In this document: in pieces, positions 10,191 through 21,322 of the stretch
Position numbering within the stretch: position 1 is the first letter of the stretch
Layout: each line of letters opens with the position of its first letter
Source: Phanerochaete sordida
Lineage: Eukaryota; Basidiomycota; Agaricomycetes; Polyporales; Phanerochaetaceae
Direction of reading: 5' to 3'
Length of the DNA: 64,000 nt
Assembly (NCBI GenBank): GCA_019973155.2
Contig: BPQB01000046.1
Location: 124,001-188,000, forward strand
Notes under the pieces: model-generated
What the model was told of the DNA's origin: nothing
The model's input: only the letters and a program-made list of their open reading frames with translations
Database searches by the model: none
Translations under genes and position numbers: made by a program

Positions 10191-13100
10191 ATGCCCCCTT
10201 CCGACGTCGAGTCTTCGCACGGACGGGCTCATGCAGCGAGGAATGGCGCGCCGTCGCCGCTCCCGTCCGTCTCCCTCAGCAGGGGCCTCATCACGGACGC
10301 CCTCAGGAAGTCTGCAGACAACGGCGCGACGTTAGACCTGGCTCACAAGAACCTGACGGATGTCGGAGAGGATGGCGCCGCGGAACTGGCCAACGTCGGC
10401 CAGGAGGACGAAGACCGTCCTCACAACACAGTTATCAGGTACGTCTGCCGTTACGCGCGTCCGCTGTAACGCGAACTCATAATTCGTTCTCAAGAATTGC
10501 GCTCTCACACAATCGACTGACGACACTGCCGATGGCCTTTGCACTCCTTTCGGGCCTTCGATACTTGAATCTCAAGTGCAACAATTTCACGGTATTTCCA
10601 GATGTAGTGCGTATGCATGGATGAACGTTTGGAAAGTGGCTATGCTCACCAGGCTATAGTTGACTATAATGCCTTCTCTCGAGATCTTGGACGTCAGCCG
10701 TAACAAGATCAAACGTTTTCCATCCCAGCCTGGCTCCCTAGCGAAGCTACGAGTGCGCCATTCTCTTCCCGAGCTGTCCGCACGTACTGACGGATGCTCC
10801 CCAGGTATTCTCTGTCTCTCGGAACAAGATACACAGGATCCCTTCGTACTTCGTACAATTCCGGGACCTTACCACCTTCAAGGCCGAGCAAAATCCTCTG
10901 GAATGGCCACCGAAAGACGTCATGGAAGCTCCCCACAGCGATCAAGGAGAGGAGATGAAGGAATGGATCCAGAGTGTGCAGACCTGGATAGATACGAACA
11001 CGAATGTGGGGGAAAGAAGCCTCATGGAGGAGCCCTCGAACGCGGAGCTGGACTCCGAGAGCGTGCTCGACACGATATTGTGAGTTTCCACATCTTCAGC
11101 TCGAGTATGGCTCATCGTGAGTAATAGGGATTACGCCCGAGAAGAGAGCTTAGACGACCAATCTCTGGACGTTGGTTCGGAATCGCCTGATGGCCCTGGG
11201 CACCAGCGCAAAGCCTCACAAGACTCTGACGTGTCTGTCTATTCCGAAGACACCCTTCCCCAGGCAGGGCCAAGTCTGTCACCGAGATCGCCCCGTCCAC
11301 CGCGATTGCATCTGGAGGCACTGCCTTCATCTTCCAGGACTGCCCCAAAGTCCGCTTCACCTGCTCGCTCACCAGAGAGTTACCTGCCGACCCCGGACGA
11401 ATCCGAGGAGGACTCCACCCAGTCCACTGCTCGTCAACAAAGCCAGAACGCAGCAGGCTCTTCTTACTCTCCTGGTGCCTTTGGGCCCCGCAGAGAGGCT
11501 CTGACTCAGAAGAGTCTGCCCGAGTTGCGACCAGTCAGACACGGAACCCCTCGAGAGTCGCCAAACAGCAGAGTGGACCGATACGGCATCCCCTCTCCAC
11601 CCCACAGACAAGAATCCGATTCGTCGAATGGTTCTCTGGTCAACTCTCGTTTTCCCAGAGTAATCACACAGAACGGAGTCGTCTCGTCTCCTGTTTCCCT
11701 CCACCAGACCGTGCCACCCATGGACGCGGAGCGCAATTCCTATTTCCGGCGGATGTCCTCGCTTACCCCAACCGCTCTGTTGAAGACAGTCCCCGCCGAC
11801 CTGCTTGCTTTGATTGACGCTATCCGTGGAATTCTCTTCAGTGTCTGTCAGATCTACCAGGCCCTCCAACATTACACTGTCTACGCCATCGACGAACGGC
11901 TATCTACGGTGCTATTAAAGGTCCTCCAGCCGGCCACGGCCTGCATGAACCAGCTCATTCAAGCACTAGATCGTTTCGATACAGTCAGCAGGAGGACATT
12001 GCCCTCTACAGCGGTCTGCCGAGCTGTAGTGGAGTCATGTCGGGAAAACGTGGTGGTCTTCAGCAAGGCGGTAGGGGTGCTGTCGCTGCAGCTCAAGGTC
12101 ATCGCTACGAGCGACGACGCGCGATACACGCGACAAATGCTGCTAATTCTATATGGCGCTACTGCTGAAATATCCCATGCCTGGCGGTCTATTGCTTCTC
12201 GCATAGAGACGGTCAAACCGTTTCTCAAACATCACCGCCCATCGCCCGTACGAACAACCCATTCTGCCGGTGGATCGCTCCCTTCTTCCACATTCCCTCC
12301 ATGGACCCCTTCGCATGTTCAGTCTGAATCGTCTCCCGCGTCCAGGCCACCATTCATGCGATCACACACCGCAGACGCTTTCGAAGGGCGAGTTCGCGTC
12401 AACAGAAGGCACGCTGGCTCGTTCAGCCACAAAGACTTGCAGATTGGGAAGATGTTGCCCTCGTTTATCGAAGAGCCTCTTCCACCGACTAACGGCAGCG
12501 CTTCACCTCTGGTCCACCCACCCGCTTTGCGACCAGGGCGACGGCCCTCTGCTGTATCGTTAGGCGGAACGGACGGGACTGTACGGCCGTCGACTTCCGC
12601 CTCGATGAGGTGGGACTCACATTCTCGGCAGAGCTCTGCGAGCTCGTTTGCCCCTGCTTCTATGTCATCGCCTTCCCTCGGCCCCCATAAGCCAGCTGCT
12701 CTCGATGTTACGTCGAGTACTATTGACAAGATCGACAAAGAGGCTATCGACGCCGTCAGGGCAGCCGTCGATGCAGCACCGGTGGTCTGGGACCAGACGG
12801 AGGGACTGATGGAGGAGGATCCTGCCATGCACTCTGAGTTGCATGGCAAATTGTTGAAGGCGAAGGACGTCACCCAACGTCTACGGGCAAGTTTGACATT
12901 ATTGGAAAAGGCCGATGTGTCCACGGACAGGAGTGCCATCCGGGAGGACGCGCATCTCTTCGTCAACGTGAGTCCCCGGTTTGCGTTTCTTGTCACGAAG
13001 TACTGACGTCGTTTGTTTGCAGATCGTCATCTCTCTTCTCAGTGCGATCAAGGTGTACGGCCAGACGCGTTCTCTGCCGGCCGACTTGCGGCAAAGCACA

Positions 13101-13364
13101 GTGACGTTGAGCAACGCAACCCAAGCGTTCGTCATGCTGCTGCACGTTTCGTCATTTTCGCCAGCCCCCACACCTCGACCATACTCTCCGATGGTCGGCG
13201 TTGCGGCGCCACAGCCTGCCATGCCGCCCATCGTCGAAGACGACAAGCTGGGGGCCAGCATCACGCGCAGCCGCAGTGCTGTCCCGTCCGTCAGTTCGAA
13301 ACTCGCCGCGCCGTTCCGGGAACCTCCTCGGAGTGCTTTGGCTCAACAGACTTTTGCCATCTAG
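10191..13364 (+). CDS. SOG2: SOG2-like leucine-rich-repeat protein of the RAM pathway
   Basis: Exons 10191..10438, 10495..10606, 10660..10752, 10805..11079, 11128..12967, 13023..13364 give 969 residues. Residues about 45-190 hold leucine-rich repeats (IALSHNRLTTLPMAF, LRYLNLKCNNFTVFPDV, LEILDVSRNKIKRFPS). The large fifth exon opens with a Ser/Pro-rich disordered stretch. It continues into the SOG2 domain (LLALIDAIRGILFSVCQIYQ, CRAVVESCRENVVVFSKAVG) and ends with helices shared with the last exon (LFVNIVISLLSAIKVYG). In yeast Sog2 binds the kinase Kic1 and supports Cbk1/Mob2 signalling for polarity and septation. The first four introns split the LRR part, the usual pattern for repeat-encoding exons. 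Confidence 0.9.
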
Positions 13365-13713
13365 AACTTGTGCCCGCGCTGCTCATTATCGGTATCGCCC
13401 GGCTGCGTACCTCACTCTGTACCATCATACTTGCGATACTGGACTTCGTCCGCTGTATCCCCTTGACCATCTAACTTATCCATGAACTTATTTTATTGGG
13501 ACATCTAGTTGGTAGCATTCCATTCAACAGTAGTAGTCGCCACACTTGCCGCGGATCCTCGCTCACCCTCATTCATTTGCACCTTTCATTCCACCTCTAT
13601 ACACTGTTGCATTGCTACTGCATTATAATCCACACTAAATACCATCTAGTAATTAGATTCCGATCTTTCCATGGTATAATGTCCGTCTCGTGGCTCCTAG
13701 CCTGTCGTGGCGA
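13365..13713. other. Convergent intergenic
   Basis: About 350 bp between the stops of SOG2 and the FYVE gene. It is AT-rich around 13600-13680 and probably consists of the two 3' UTRs. Nothing else is seen. Confidence 0.55.
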
Positions 13714-16509
13714 TCACCGAGGTTTCGCTCTGCTCCCTGACATAGGCCGCGCCTCTCCGAGGCCGCCATTGGACTGAGCAAGGATGCGGTCGATCTCGGC
13801 TCGAATTTCGTTCAGATTTGCCTTCAGCGTCTGAGCATCCTCGAACTTCCGCTGCACCTTCGCCTCCTCAACGAAGCTCTCCAACAGGGCCTCCTGTTCC
13901 AGCAACGGCTGCAGGATGCGTGCGACCTCGGAGTCAGGATCTATAGTGCTGCGCGAGGTTTCCTGAGGCTCTGTTGTAGGAGACGGCGTGGAGGAAGTCT
14001 GCTTGCTACCCGGTTTTGGGAGTGCCTTTGAATCAAGTGAGATAGAGAAGGATCCAAGTCTGGACATGGCTCATACCTGGAGCGGGAACATGTTCTTCTG
14101 AAGAAACAGGTTCGCGCGAGTGACGATGGCTTGTTGGACGCGATCCTGCGAGCTGCCGGCGCCGCCCTTACATGGAATTTTGCGTATTCGTTTCGCTATT
14201 GCATCGTATTGGGCGAAGGCTTCCAATAACCTCTTCCGCGCTGCTAAAGCCTCTGGGGACGGCCGCTCGTCATTCGTGAGACTGAGCATCAGCTCCTGGA
14301 ACTGAGGTAACGTCTCTTCAATTTCTTTCTCGACGGCAGTGAAGGCCTAAGACAGCGATCAAAATGTGCACGAACGTCGCTCAACGGTATCGGTACCTCA
14401 TATAGACGGCTGAAAAGAGGGACAGTGTGCGCCTCGGTCGTGTACTGTCGCCGCCTGAGGAAGCAACATGTTAACGTTCAATCGGTAGCGCTTCCGCGGA
14501 CACGTACAAGAGAACCGGTTTGCAGTCACGGCATATCCGCACACCGCGCAAGGACTTGTCATCCTCGCCGGCCTTCGCACCGTCTTCTCGTCCTTTCCCC
14601 TTGGGGTTATGCATACTGGATGTTCGACGTCGAACACCGTAGTCGACGCCTTCCCCCACTTCTTCGATTTGACCGGTAACGGGGTCAGCGACGAAGAGCA
14701 ATGAACATGTTTGGGGCCGCTGTGGGAACTTGGGTGGGAGCGAACAGATGATACGGCCGCACAGCCGACAATGATGCTTGCGGTTGGTCAGCGGGTGGAA
14801 TGATGCCCTAAAGGAGCATTCATGGACGTCCTAAACCCCAACAACTGCGAACTCACTGGCAGAGCGGACATTGCGACACGGACGCGTCATCTTCCCAGGG
14901 AGTAATGGCCTGTTCAGCCGCTGGCATGGTGTCAGTGCGATCACACGGACGGCATACAAACAAACACGTACCGCGGATGTCGTTCTTTCCACCTGCCTGA
15001 GCTTGGACTACACCTTTCCAAAGGTCGCCCGCGCTCTTGCCTTTCAGGCTGGCGATGTCGATGTCGAAGAAACTCGACGCTCGTCTGTTTTGCGCAGCCT
15101 GTGGACGGCTGAGTGTTTGCTCCTTCCGCTTCTCCTTGACGTCGGGGTGTGGGAAGTGTAGACTGATGAGCTTTTCGAGACGTCGCTCCAATCGGGTGCG
15201 TTCGACTCTGTCCTTGTCGCCGTTTTGCTTCCTCGCTTCCAGGAATTCGTCGGTACGTGGTCGGTACACTCCCTTGGGCTGGAATCCTGGGCGATACGGC
15301 GCAGGAGTACGCGTTCGAGATCCTGGAGTCGCTCGGCCGCTCACTGCCGTCACGGACGAAGTAGACGGCGCAGGCGAGATAGCGGGTGCTACAGGTGTAG
15401 TACTGGAACGTGGTGGCGGCGAGACAGTTGTCGGAGACGTGATGATCGGACTGACCAGGGACGTAGATCGATGCGCATGAGCAGGCGTGTACGGTCTGTA
15501 CGTTTGAGGTACCTGACTCGTGGAAGGACCTGTAAGTTGTGATCCCGGTAAGGGGGGCAACGCCCGCTCTGAAGGAATGGGTTGAGGGGCAACGAGCGGA
15601 GAGGCTACTCGCTTGCCCGCATCGGGAGTCCGAACGGGAGTAGGATCAAGGACTCTGACACTTTGTGACAGACCAGATGGAGTGCGAGAGTGGGTTGATT
15701 GTGGGCGCAGAGGCGATGATGGCACAGCAGGTTTGGAAGAAGATTGACGGAGGGGTATACGGCGAAACGTTGAGCTTTGACGAGATGACAGCGTGCTCAG
15801 GGCTGGCTTAGGGCTTGTATCAGTTGGCGTTTCTGGAGGAGCAGAAGACGTGGAAGAGGACAGGGAAGACGTGCCAGCGACTGTAGTTTGTTGAGCAGGG
15901 TTCGGAGGCGGGCTGGGTGGGAGTTGTGGTGTTGCGTTCACCGGAGGCGGTACGGCCGAGGGCGGTCGAGTCGATGGAGATGTTGACAAGGGCGTACTCT
16001 CAGCAGATTCAGACGAAGGACTGCTGGTTCCGCCGTCGTCGGATGAAGGGGAGCTCTGAGACTTGGAGTCCATCTGAGCGACCTCGACACTAGCCGGAGG
16101 TGGACGGCTGTCTCTCGTAGGCTCAAGCGAAGGGATAGCGTCTGACATTGACACAGTTCTCCTGGATTGATCTATGAGCAAGCTGACACGAGCCTCCGCT
16201 GGTCCATGCAGCTCTTTGCCGTTCACTTCCTTCTCCGAAGTGTTGAGGAAGTCGCGCTGTAATGGCACAATCGGCTCACTGAGGTTGTGCCCGTGAGCGA
16301 ACCCGTTCCCGTTCACTTGCGAGTGTATGCTCTGTGGGCGTTGCGCATGCGCAGTGCCACTGGTGCCATTGCTCTGAGCTTGGTTCTGTGCAGAGACGTT
16401 CCTGGTGTGCCGCTTTGGCTACACCGGGCATGAGTGCGTGAGCTCCGGTAGAGCGACGAGCAAACCTCACTTTGTATGCCTGGTAAGGAACATTTGGCTG
16501 CGCCTGCAT
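13714..16509 (-). CDS. PEP7: PEP7/VAC1 (rabenosyn-5-like) FYVE-finger endosomal tether
   Basis: Exons 16509..16471, 16418..14972, 14920..14857, 14807..14508, 14454..14397, 14346..14077, 14025..13714 give 829 residues. A 13-residue first exon (MQAQPNVPYQAYK) joins a long Ser/Pro/Thr-rich disordered region. The FYVE finger follows at about residues 500-620: SQCPLC, FHPLTNRKHHCRLCGRIICS (basic HHCR core that binds PI3P), and the final pair VRICRDC. After the finger come LFSRLYEAFTAVEKEIEETL and a C-terminal helical region (ILQPLLEQEALLESFVEEA) that matches the Rab-binding part of rabenosyn/Vac1. Family role: Rab5/Vps21 effector joining Vps45 and the Pep12 SNARE for Golgi-to-endosome fusion. There is a 40-residue insert (VGEGVDYGVRRR..) inside the finger loop. 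Confidence 0.9.
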
Positions 16510-16891
16510 CGTCCGTACACTGACTACGACACGCTCAGACCAGCCGTGTGCAAAGCAGTCTTACCCAAGCGCGAGTGCGGGGTAAAGGGAGGGGCTGGAA
16601 ACGATGACGCTGGCCACGTCGCACCGTAAGTGTTCCAACAAGCCGACAGTTGAGCAGGCGCTGCAGAGACAAGGACTTTGTAGAGAGGCGGGAGATGAAA
16701 GCTAGGAACAAGGGACGAGTGTAGCCAACTCAGTCTCGACTCCCAGCTCGGCGCGCACTGCCGCTCACCCACGGGCAGATCGCAGCGGGCGTCTCCAGCT
16801 CATCTACCAGCCTTCTCCTGTTGCCTCGTTACATCTCCTGCTACGCCGTCTCTCGCCACTATTTGAGGAGCCTTCATCTAGTATTTGTCCA
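16510..16891. promoter_or_regulatory. Divergent promoter region PEP7 / twinfilin
   Basis: 382 bp between divergent starts at 16509 and 16892. No TATA box is obvious. Nothing else is identified. Confidence 0.4.
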
Positions 16892-18217
16892 ATGTCTGCA
16901 ACAAGCGGGATCACAGTCTCGCCCGAGCTCTCCGCAGCGTTCAGCGACGCACTGACATCACAGTCGGTCCGCTTCCTCAAGATATCTATCCTCAACGGTC
17001 AATACCTACGCACTGCTCTCTGTTGCCCGTGTTTCCTGACCTCCCTACCATCTGTTTGTTGAACAGAATCTCTCGTCGCCGATCAGTCTGTTCCCCCATC
17101 AGGCACACTTAGTGATGACCTCGACAAGTTGGGCGATTTGCTGGAGGACGATACGCCGGCATACGTGCTAGTGCGGCTTGATAACCCGCCGACAGAATGG
17201 CTGGCAGTGTTCTACGTGCCTGACTCCGCCAGAGTGCGAGACAAGGTGTGTAAGATCCTCTGCCGCCTTGCTCACTGTACTGACGCGTAATGTACCAGAT
17301 GCTGTACGCGTCCACCCGCAACAACCTCACCAAAGCGCTAGGCTCTGCGCCTTTCACAGACCAGATTTTTGCGACCTCCAAGGCTGACATCACCGCCGAT
17401 GCCTACATGAAACACCGTGCTTCTCTCGCAGCACCGAAACCCATGACCCCCAGGGAGCTTGAAATGGAGGAGATCAAGTTGGCGGAGACCCGGAGTGCGA
17501 CCTATGACGGAAGCCGGGCGCGTAAGAGCCATGTCGTGGGCAAAGTCGGCTTCCAGTGGTCTGAGGAATGCGAACAAGCTGTCACGGAGCTTGGAAGAGG
17601 CGACGAGGGGCGATTGGTCGTGCTGGTACGTGACCCTTCCGTGAGGAGAGCTGACGGCGCGATTGACATCTTGTTACGTTACAGAGTATCGACCCCGCCA
17701 GCGAAACCTTGGTCCTTTCCTCTCAGGCGAACATCGCCGCCGACGATATTGGTGCCTCTCTTCCTACCGCGGACCCAGGTATGTGAGCCGCTGCCGCAGG
17801 AATCGGGTTGTATTGACGGTACTTGCAGCATATGCATTTTACGCTTGGCCCCAGTCCCGACGTCGAGAGATCGGTCAGTACAGTTTAATTTGTGTCATCG
17901 TAGCTCCGCACTGACCAACCGACGTAGTCTTCATCTACTCATGTCCGTCAGGCTCTCCAATCAAGCACCGAATGCTCTACTCGTCTGGCATGCTACTCGT
18001 GTACCACAACGCGAAGAACCTTCTGGCACCGACTCTCGCGACACTCGCCACGCGCAAGGTGGAGACGTCTGATCCTAAGGAAGTGAACGAGCACTTCCTG
18101 AGGTCCGTCGTGGGTCCGGAACTCGGCGGTGGCGACGATGGCAGCGGGGCTTCCACGCCTGCACACGAGGAACAGAAGGGCTTTGCACGGCCGAAAGGCC
18201 CTGCGCGGAGGCGGTGA
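16892..18217 (+). CDS. TWF1: Twinfilin, actin-monomer binding protein (two ADF-H domains)
   Basis: Exons 16892..16997, 17067..17245, 17299..17625, 17685..17778, 17829..17873, 17928..18217 give 346 residues, a normal twinfilin length. The N-terminal ADF-H domain starts MSATSGITVSPELSAAF and includes YVLVRLDNPPTEWLAVFYVP and MLYASTRNNLTKALG. A linker (MTPRELEMEEIKLAE) leads to the second ADF-H domain, with GFQWSEECEQAV, VFIYSCPSGSPIKHRMLYSS and KVETSDPKEVNEHFL. The C-terminus ends in a basic tail (FARPKGPARRR), as in yeast and animal twinfilins where it binds capping protein and PIP2. Family role: sequesters ADP-actin and speeds filament turnover in cortical patches. The 45-nt fifth exon is supported by frame continuity. 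Confidence 0.93.
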
Positions 18218-18569
18218 AGCACTGTAGGTTTTCGGAAGGACGAAGCTTGGAATAAGGCAAGGATGTAGAGCTGTATAATACGGGGCCCGTCCGGAACAAG
18301 TCTGACGCACACGATCTGAGAGGATCTGAGAGCTGGCCGTGCGCGTGCCTGTGCGCGCCTGCGCGCTCCCGCCGCCCCGTGGGGAAGCCTGGGCGCAATC
18401 ACAGCGGGTCTGTGGGACACCAGATCCGTGTCTTCTGCTCACATGAACGCCGCGGCTGGGACGCCGTGCTGTGCTTCTCTTGCGCCCGTGCCATTCCCGT
18501 GTTGCTCAAGTGCGCACAGCGACGGCGGATGAGCGCACGACGCCTTTGCTCCCAACCTCGATCTCGACC
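18218..18569. promoter_or_regulatory. Intergenic/promoter before CoA-transferase 1
   Basis: 352 bp between the twinfilin stop and the CoA-transferase start. It is GC-rich near 18340-18380. No defined motif is seen. Confidence 0.4.
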
Positions 18570-20694
18570 ATGTTGCGAACCACGACCCGACGCGTATTCC
18601 TCCCGCGGACGCTTTGGGCGAGCCCTCGGACAGCCGTTCCGACGTCGCAGCTCAGCCTGAGCTTACGGGCGTATGCCGCGGTCGCGTCGGACGCACCCGT
18701 TCCGAAGAAGAGAAAGGTCTGGGACTCGGTCGACGACGCGATCAAGGATGTGAAATCCGGCGACGTCCTCCTCAGCGGCGGTGCGTACAGCGACACCCGA
18801 ATGCATCCGCGACCTGAACTGACGTCCGTGCGAGGAACCAGGCTTCGGACTCTGTGGTACACCCGACACGTTGATTGAAGCTCTGTCCAGGCGGAAGGAC
18901 GTGGAGAAGATCACTGCGGTCTCGAACAATGTCGGATCTGGCGAACTGGGTCTCGGTACGCCTGCTTGTCGACTGGTCGGCGAAAATAGACTGAGTGCCG
19001 TCGGACAGGCAAGCTGTTGCATTCGGGACACATCGACAAGATGATGGCCTCGTACATCGGAGGGTACGTCCCGCCCGCAGCGCACAGCAAGGTCCGGACT
19101 GACGTCGATGACGCGCAGCAACAAGCATTTCGAATCCCTGTACCTCGCTGGCAAGATCTCTCTGGAGCTGATACCCCAGGGTACGCTCGTCGGTCGCCTG
19201 CGCTCGCATGCCGCTGGTATCCCCGCCTTCTTCACGCCGACCGGGGCGTCCACCGCGGTAGAACACGGGTCTATTCCCATCCGCTATAACGAGGGCGGCT
19301 TCAAGTCTGGCGTAAAGATTCCCGGGAACAAGAAGGAGGCGCGGGAGATAGACGGCCGACGTTACCTCCTTGAGCCTGCCATCGCGGGTGACGTCGCGTT
19401 CGTCCGCGCGTGGAAGGTCGATGAAGTCGGGAACTGCGTGTTCAGGTACACACAGAACAACTTCTCTTCCACGATGGCCCGGAACGCGAGGTTGACCATA
19501 GTCGAGGTGCGGACCAAATCGTTACTCGCGTCCGTGGGGCCCTGTTTGACACCACGCTTGTCTTCTCCAGGCGGAAAACATCGTTCCGATCGGTTCCATA
19601 TCGCCCAACGCTATCCATGTTCCCGGAATATACGTCGATCGGATCGTGAAAGCAACGGCACCGAAGCAAATTGAGTTTGCGACATTGGCAAGGGAGACTT
19701 CTGGGCAATCGGCTCAGGGTGACCAGGGTTCGCTGTCGCCAGAAAAGCTCAAAGCGCAGGAGCAGAGATACCGCATTGCACGTCGCGCTGCCAAGGAGCT
19801 GAAGGATGGTTTCAATGTGAACCTGGGTATCGGCATGCCCACACTGGTACCTGAGGTACGACAGTTCCACGTCGCGCGATGGAAAAGCGCAGTCCGCTCA
19901 CCTGATATTTGCCACAGTTTACTGAGCCGGGCGTGAAGGTGTGGCTGCAAAGCGAGAACGGTATTTTGGGCATGGGGCCGTATCCGACGAAAGAGCAGCT
20001 GGATGCGTGAGTCCCGGCGAACTATTTGACGTGGAGGCGACTGACCCAGACCGCGATGCCAGCGATATCATTAACGCCGGGAAAGAGACCGTGACTCTGT
20101 TGCCTGGGGCTTCGGTCTTCGGTAAGTGGTCTTGTGGACGGGGTCAATGTGGATGGCTTACACCTCATTGGGTAGATTCCGCCGAGTCGTTCGATATGAT
20201 TCGCGGCGGCCACATCGACGTTGCTATCCTTGGGGTGCGTGTGTGCCGCGAACTAGAGTACCGATAACTCACCTGTCATGTGGTAGGCGATGCAAGTCTC
20301 GCAGGCGGGCGACATCGCGAACTTCATGATTCCTGGCAAGATGGTCAAGGGTCCGTGTCAATTCAATGCAATTCAGAATGAGCCTAACTGACAGGCGGGC
20401 GTAGGGATTGGCGGCGCGATGGATTTGGTGTCGAACCCTGACAAGACCAAGGTCATGGTCGTAATGGAGCACTGCGCGAAGGACGGCAGCCCCAAGATCC
20501 TGAGCGAGTGCTCGCTGCCCCTGACCGGCGCGCGGGCTGTCAGCCAGATCATCACGGAGCTGGCGGTATTCGACGTGGACCGCCATGCTGGCACGCTGAA
20601 GCTGACTGAGGTTGCCGACGGGGTGACCGTGGACGAGGTACGAGCCAAGACGGGGTGCGAATTCGACGTCGGGAGTAAGATCGGACGGATGTAA
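18570..20694 (+). CDS. Succinyl-CoA:3-ketoacid CoA-transferase, paralog 1
   Basis: Ten exons: 18570..18780, 18842..18955, 19009..19063, 19119..19506, 19571..19855, 19918..20006, 20063..20121, 20176..20234, 20287..20350, 20405..20694, giving 537 residues. The Arg-rich N-terminus ([20 protein letters not shown]) looks like a mitochondrial presequence. The A domain carries [34 protein letters not shown] and the oxyanion-type loop. The B domain carries [12 protein letters not shown] and the catalytic glutamate motif [13 protein letters not shown], then [14 protein letters not shown]. Family reaction: moves CoA from succinyl-CoA to acetoacetate or a similar acid; some fungal members use propionate or acetate. 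The reading frame is intact, so this is not a pseudogene. It has three more introns than its neighbour. Confidence 0.92.
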
Positions 20695-21322
20695 GCTGCA
20701 GGGCAGTTTGCTGACGATCGTCGGGCGTTGGGGTCACGGTACCGGATGCGGGGAGGGGCGGCGTGTCCGTCCCCCACCATCCCCACTTCCGGTAGGGGAT
20801 GTTCCCCCTTGTGCCGGACGGTCTTCGCAGGAACTAGGCTTTGTGGGGATGCACTGCAGACCCCGTGTGGCCCCAGAGACGATTGCCCATTGTACACTAG
20901 CGGAATTGTCAGGATGTTATTGGCTGATTTCAGGGGCACTAAGCGATTTTGAGGACGAATTCGATGCGGGGTAAATGCGGGGGAGCACGATTTTGAAGAT
21001 CGCCGGGCGATTTTGATTTTAGCCGAGATAAGCCGAGCAGCTGCCGCGTGTGGAAGCAATGAAATTTCGGGCTTATTCGGTTTTGTCATGGATGAGTGAG
21101 GCCAGCTCACTCCAATTCTTGTGGCAATAACTTTGTGCAGGTCTCATGCGGCTCGAACGCAGTCTGCTCAGCTCGGACCTTCCCACCGCCTGCCGATTCA
21201 TCCAGCTCGAACGGGCGGAAACGCATAAAAAGCTCGCATCCCGCATCTTGCGCTCTGAATCCTCCCCCGCGGGCGCAAGCCTCCTTCCCCATCTCCCCCT
21301 CTCTATTACCGCCTAGACAGCC
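20695..21322. promoter_or_regulatory. Spacer between the two CoA-transferase genes
   Basis: 628 bp between tandem paralogs. An AT-rich element CATAAAAAG at about 21224-21232 lies roughly 95 bp before the second ATG and could be its TATA box. A C-rich stretch near 20770-20810 can pair partly with the G-rich bases beside it. No gene is seen. Confidence 0.4.

Noticed and set aside
18570..20694. Paralog 1 CoA-transferase as a pseudogene, because its open frames are broken
   Set aside because: Nine introns with good GT-AG borders rebuild a complete 537-residue protein with the catalytic motif intact.
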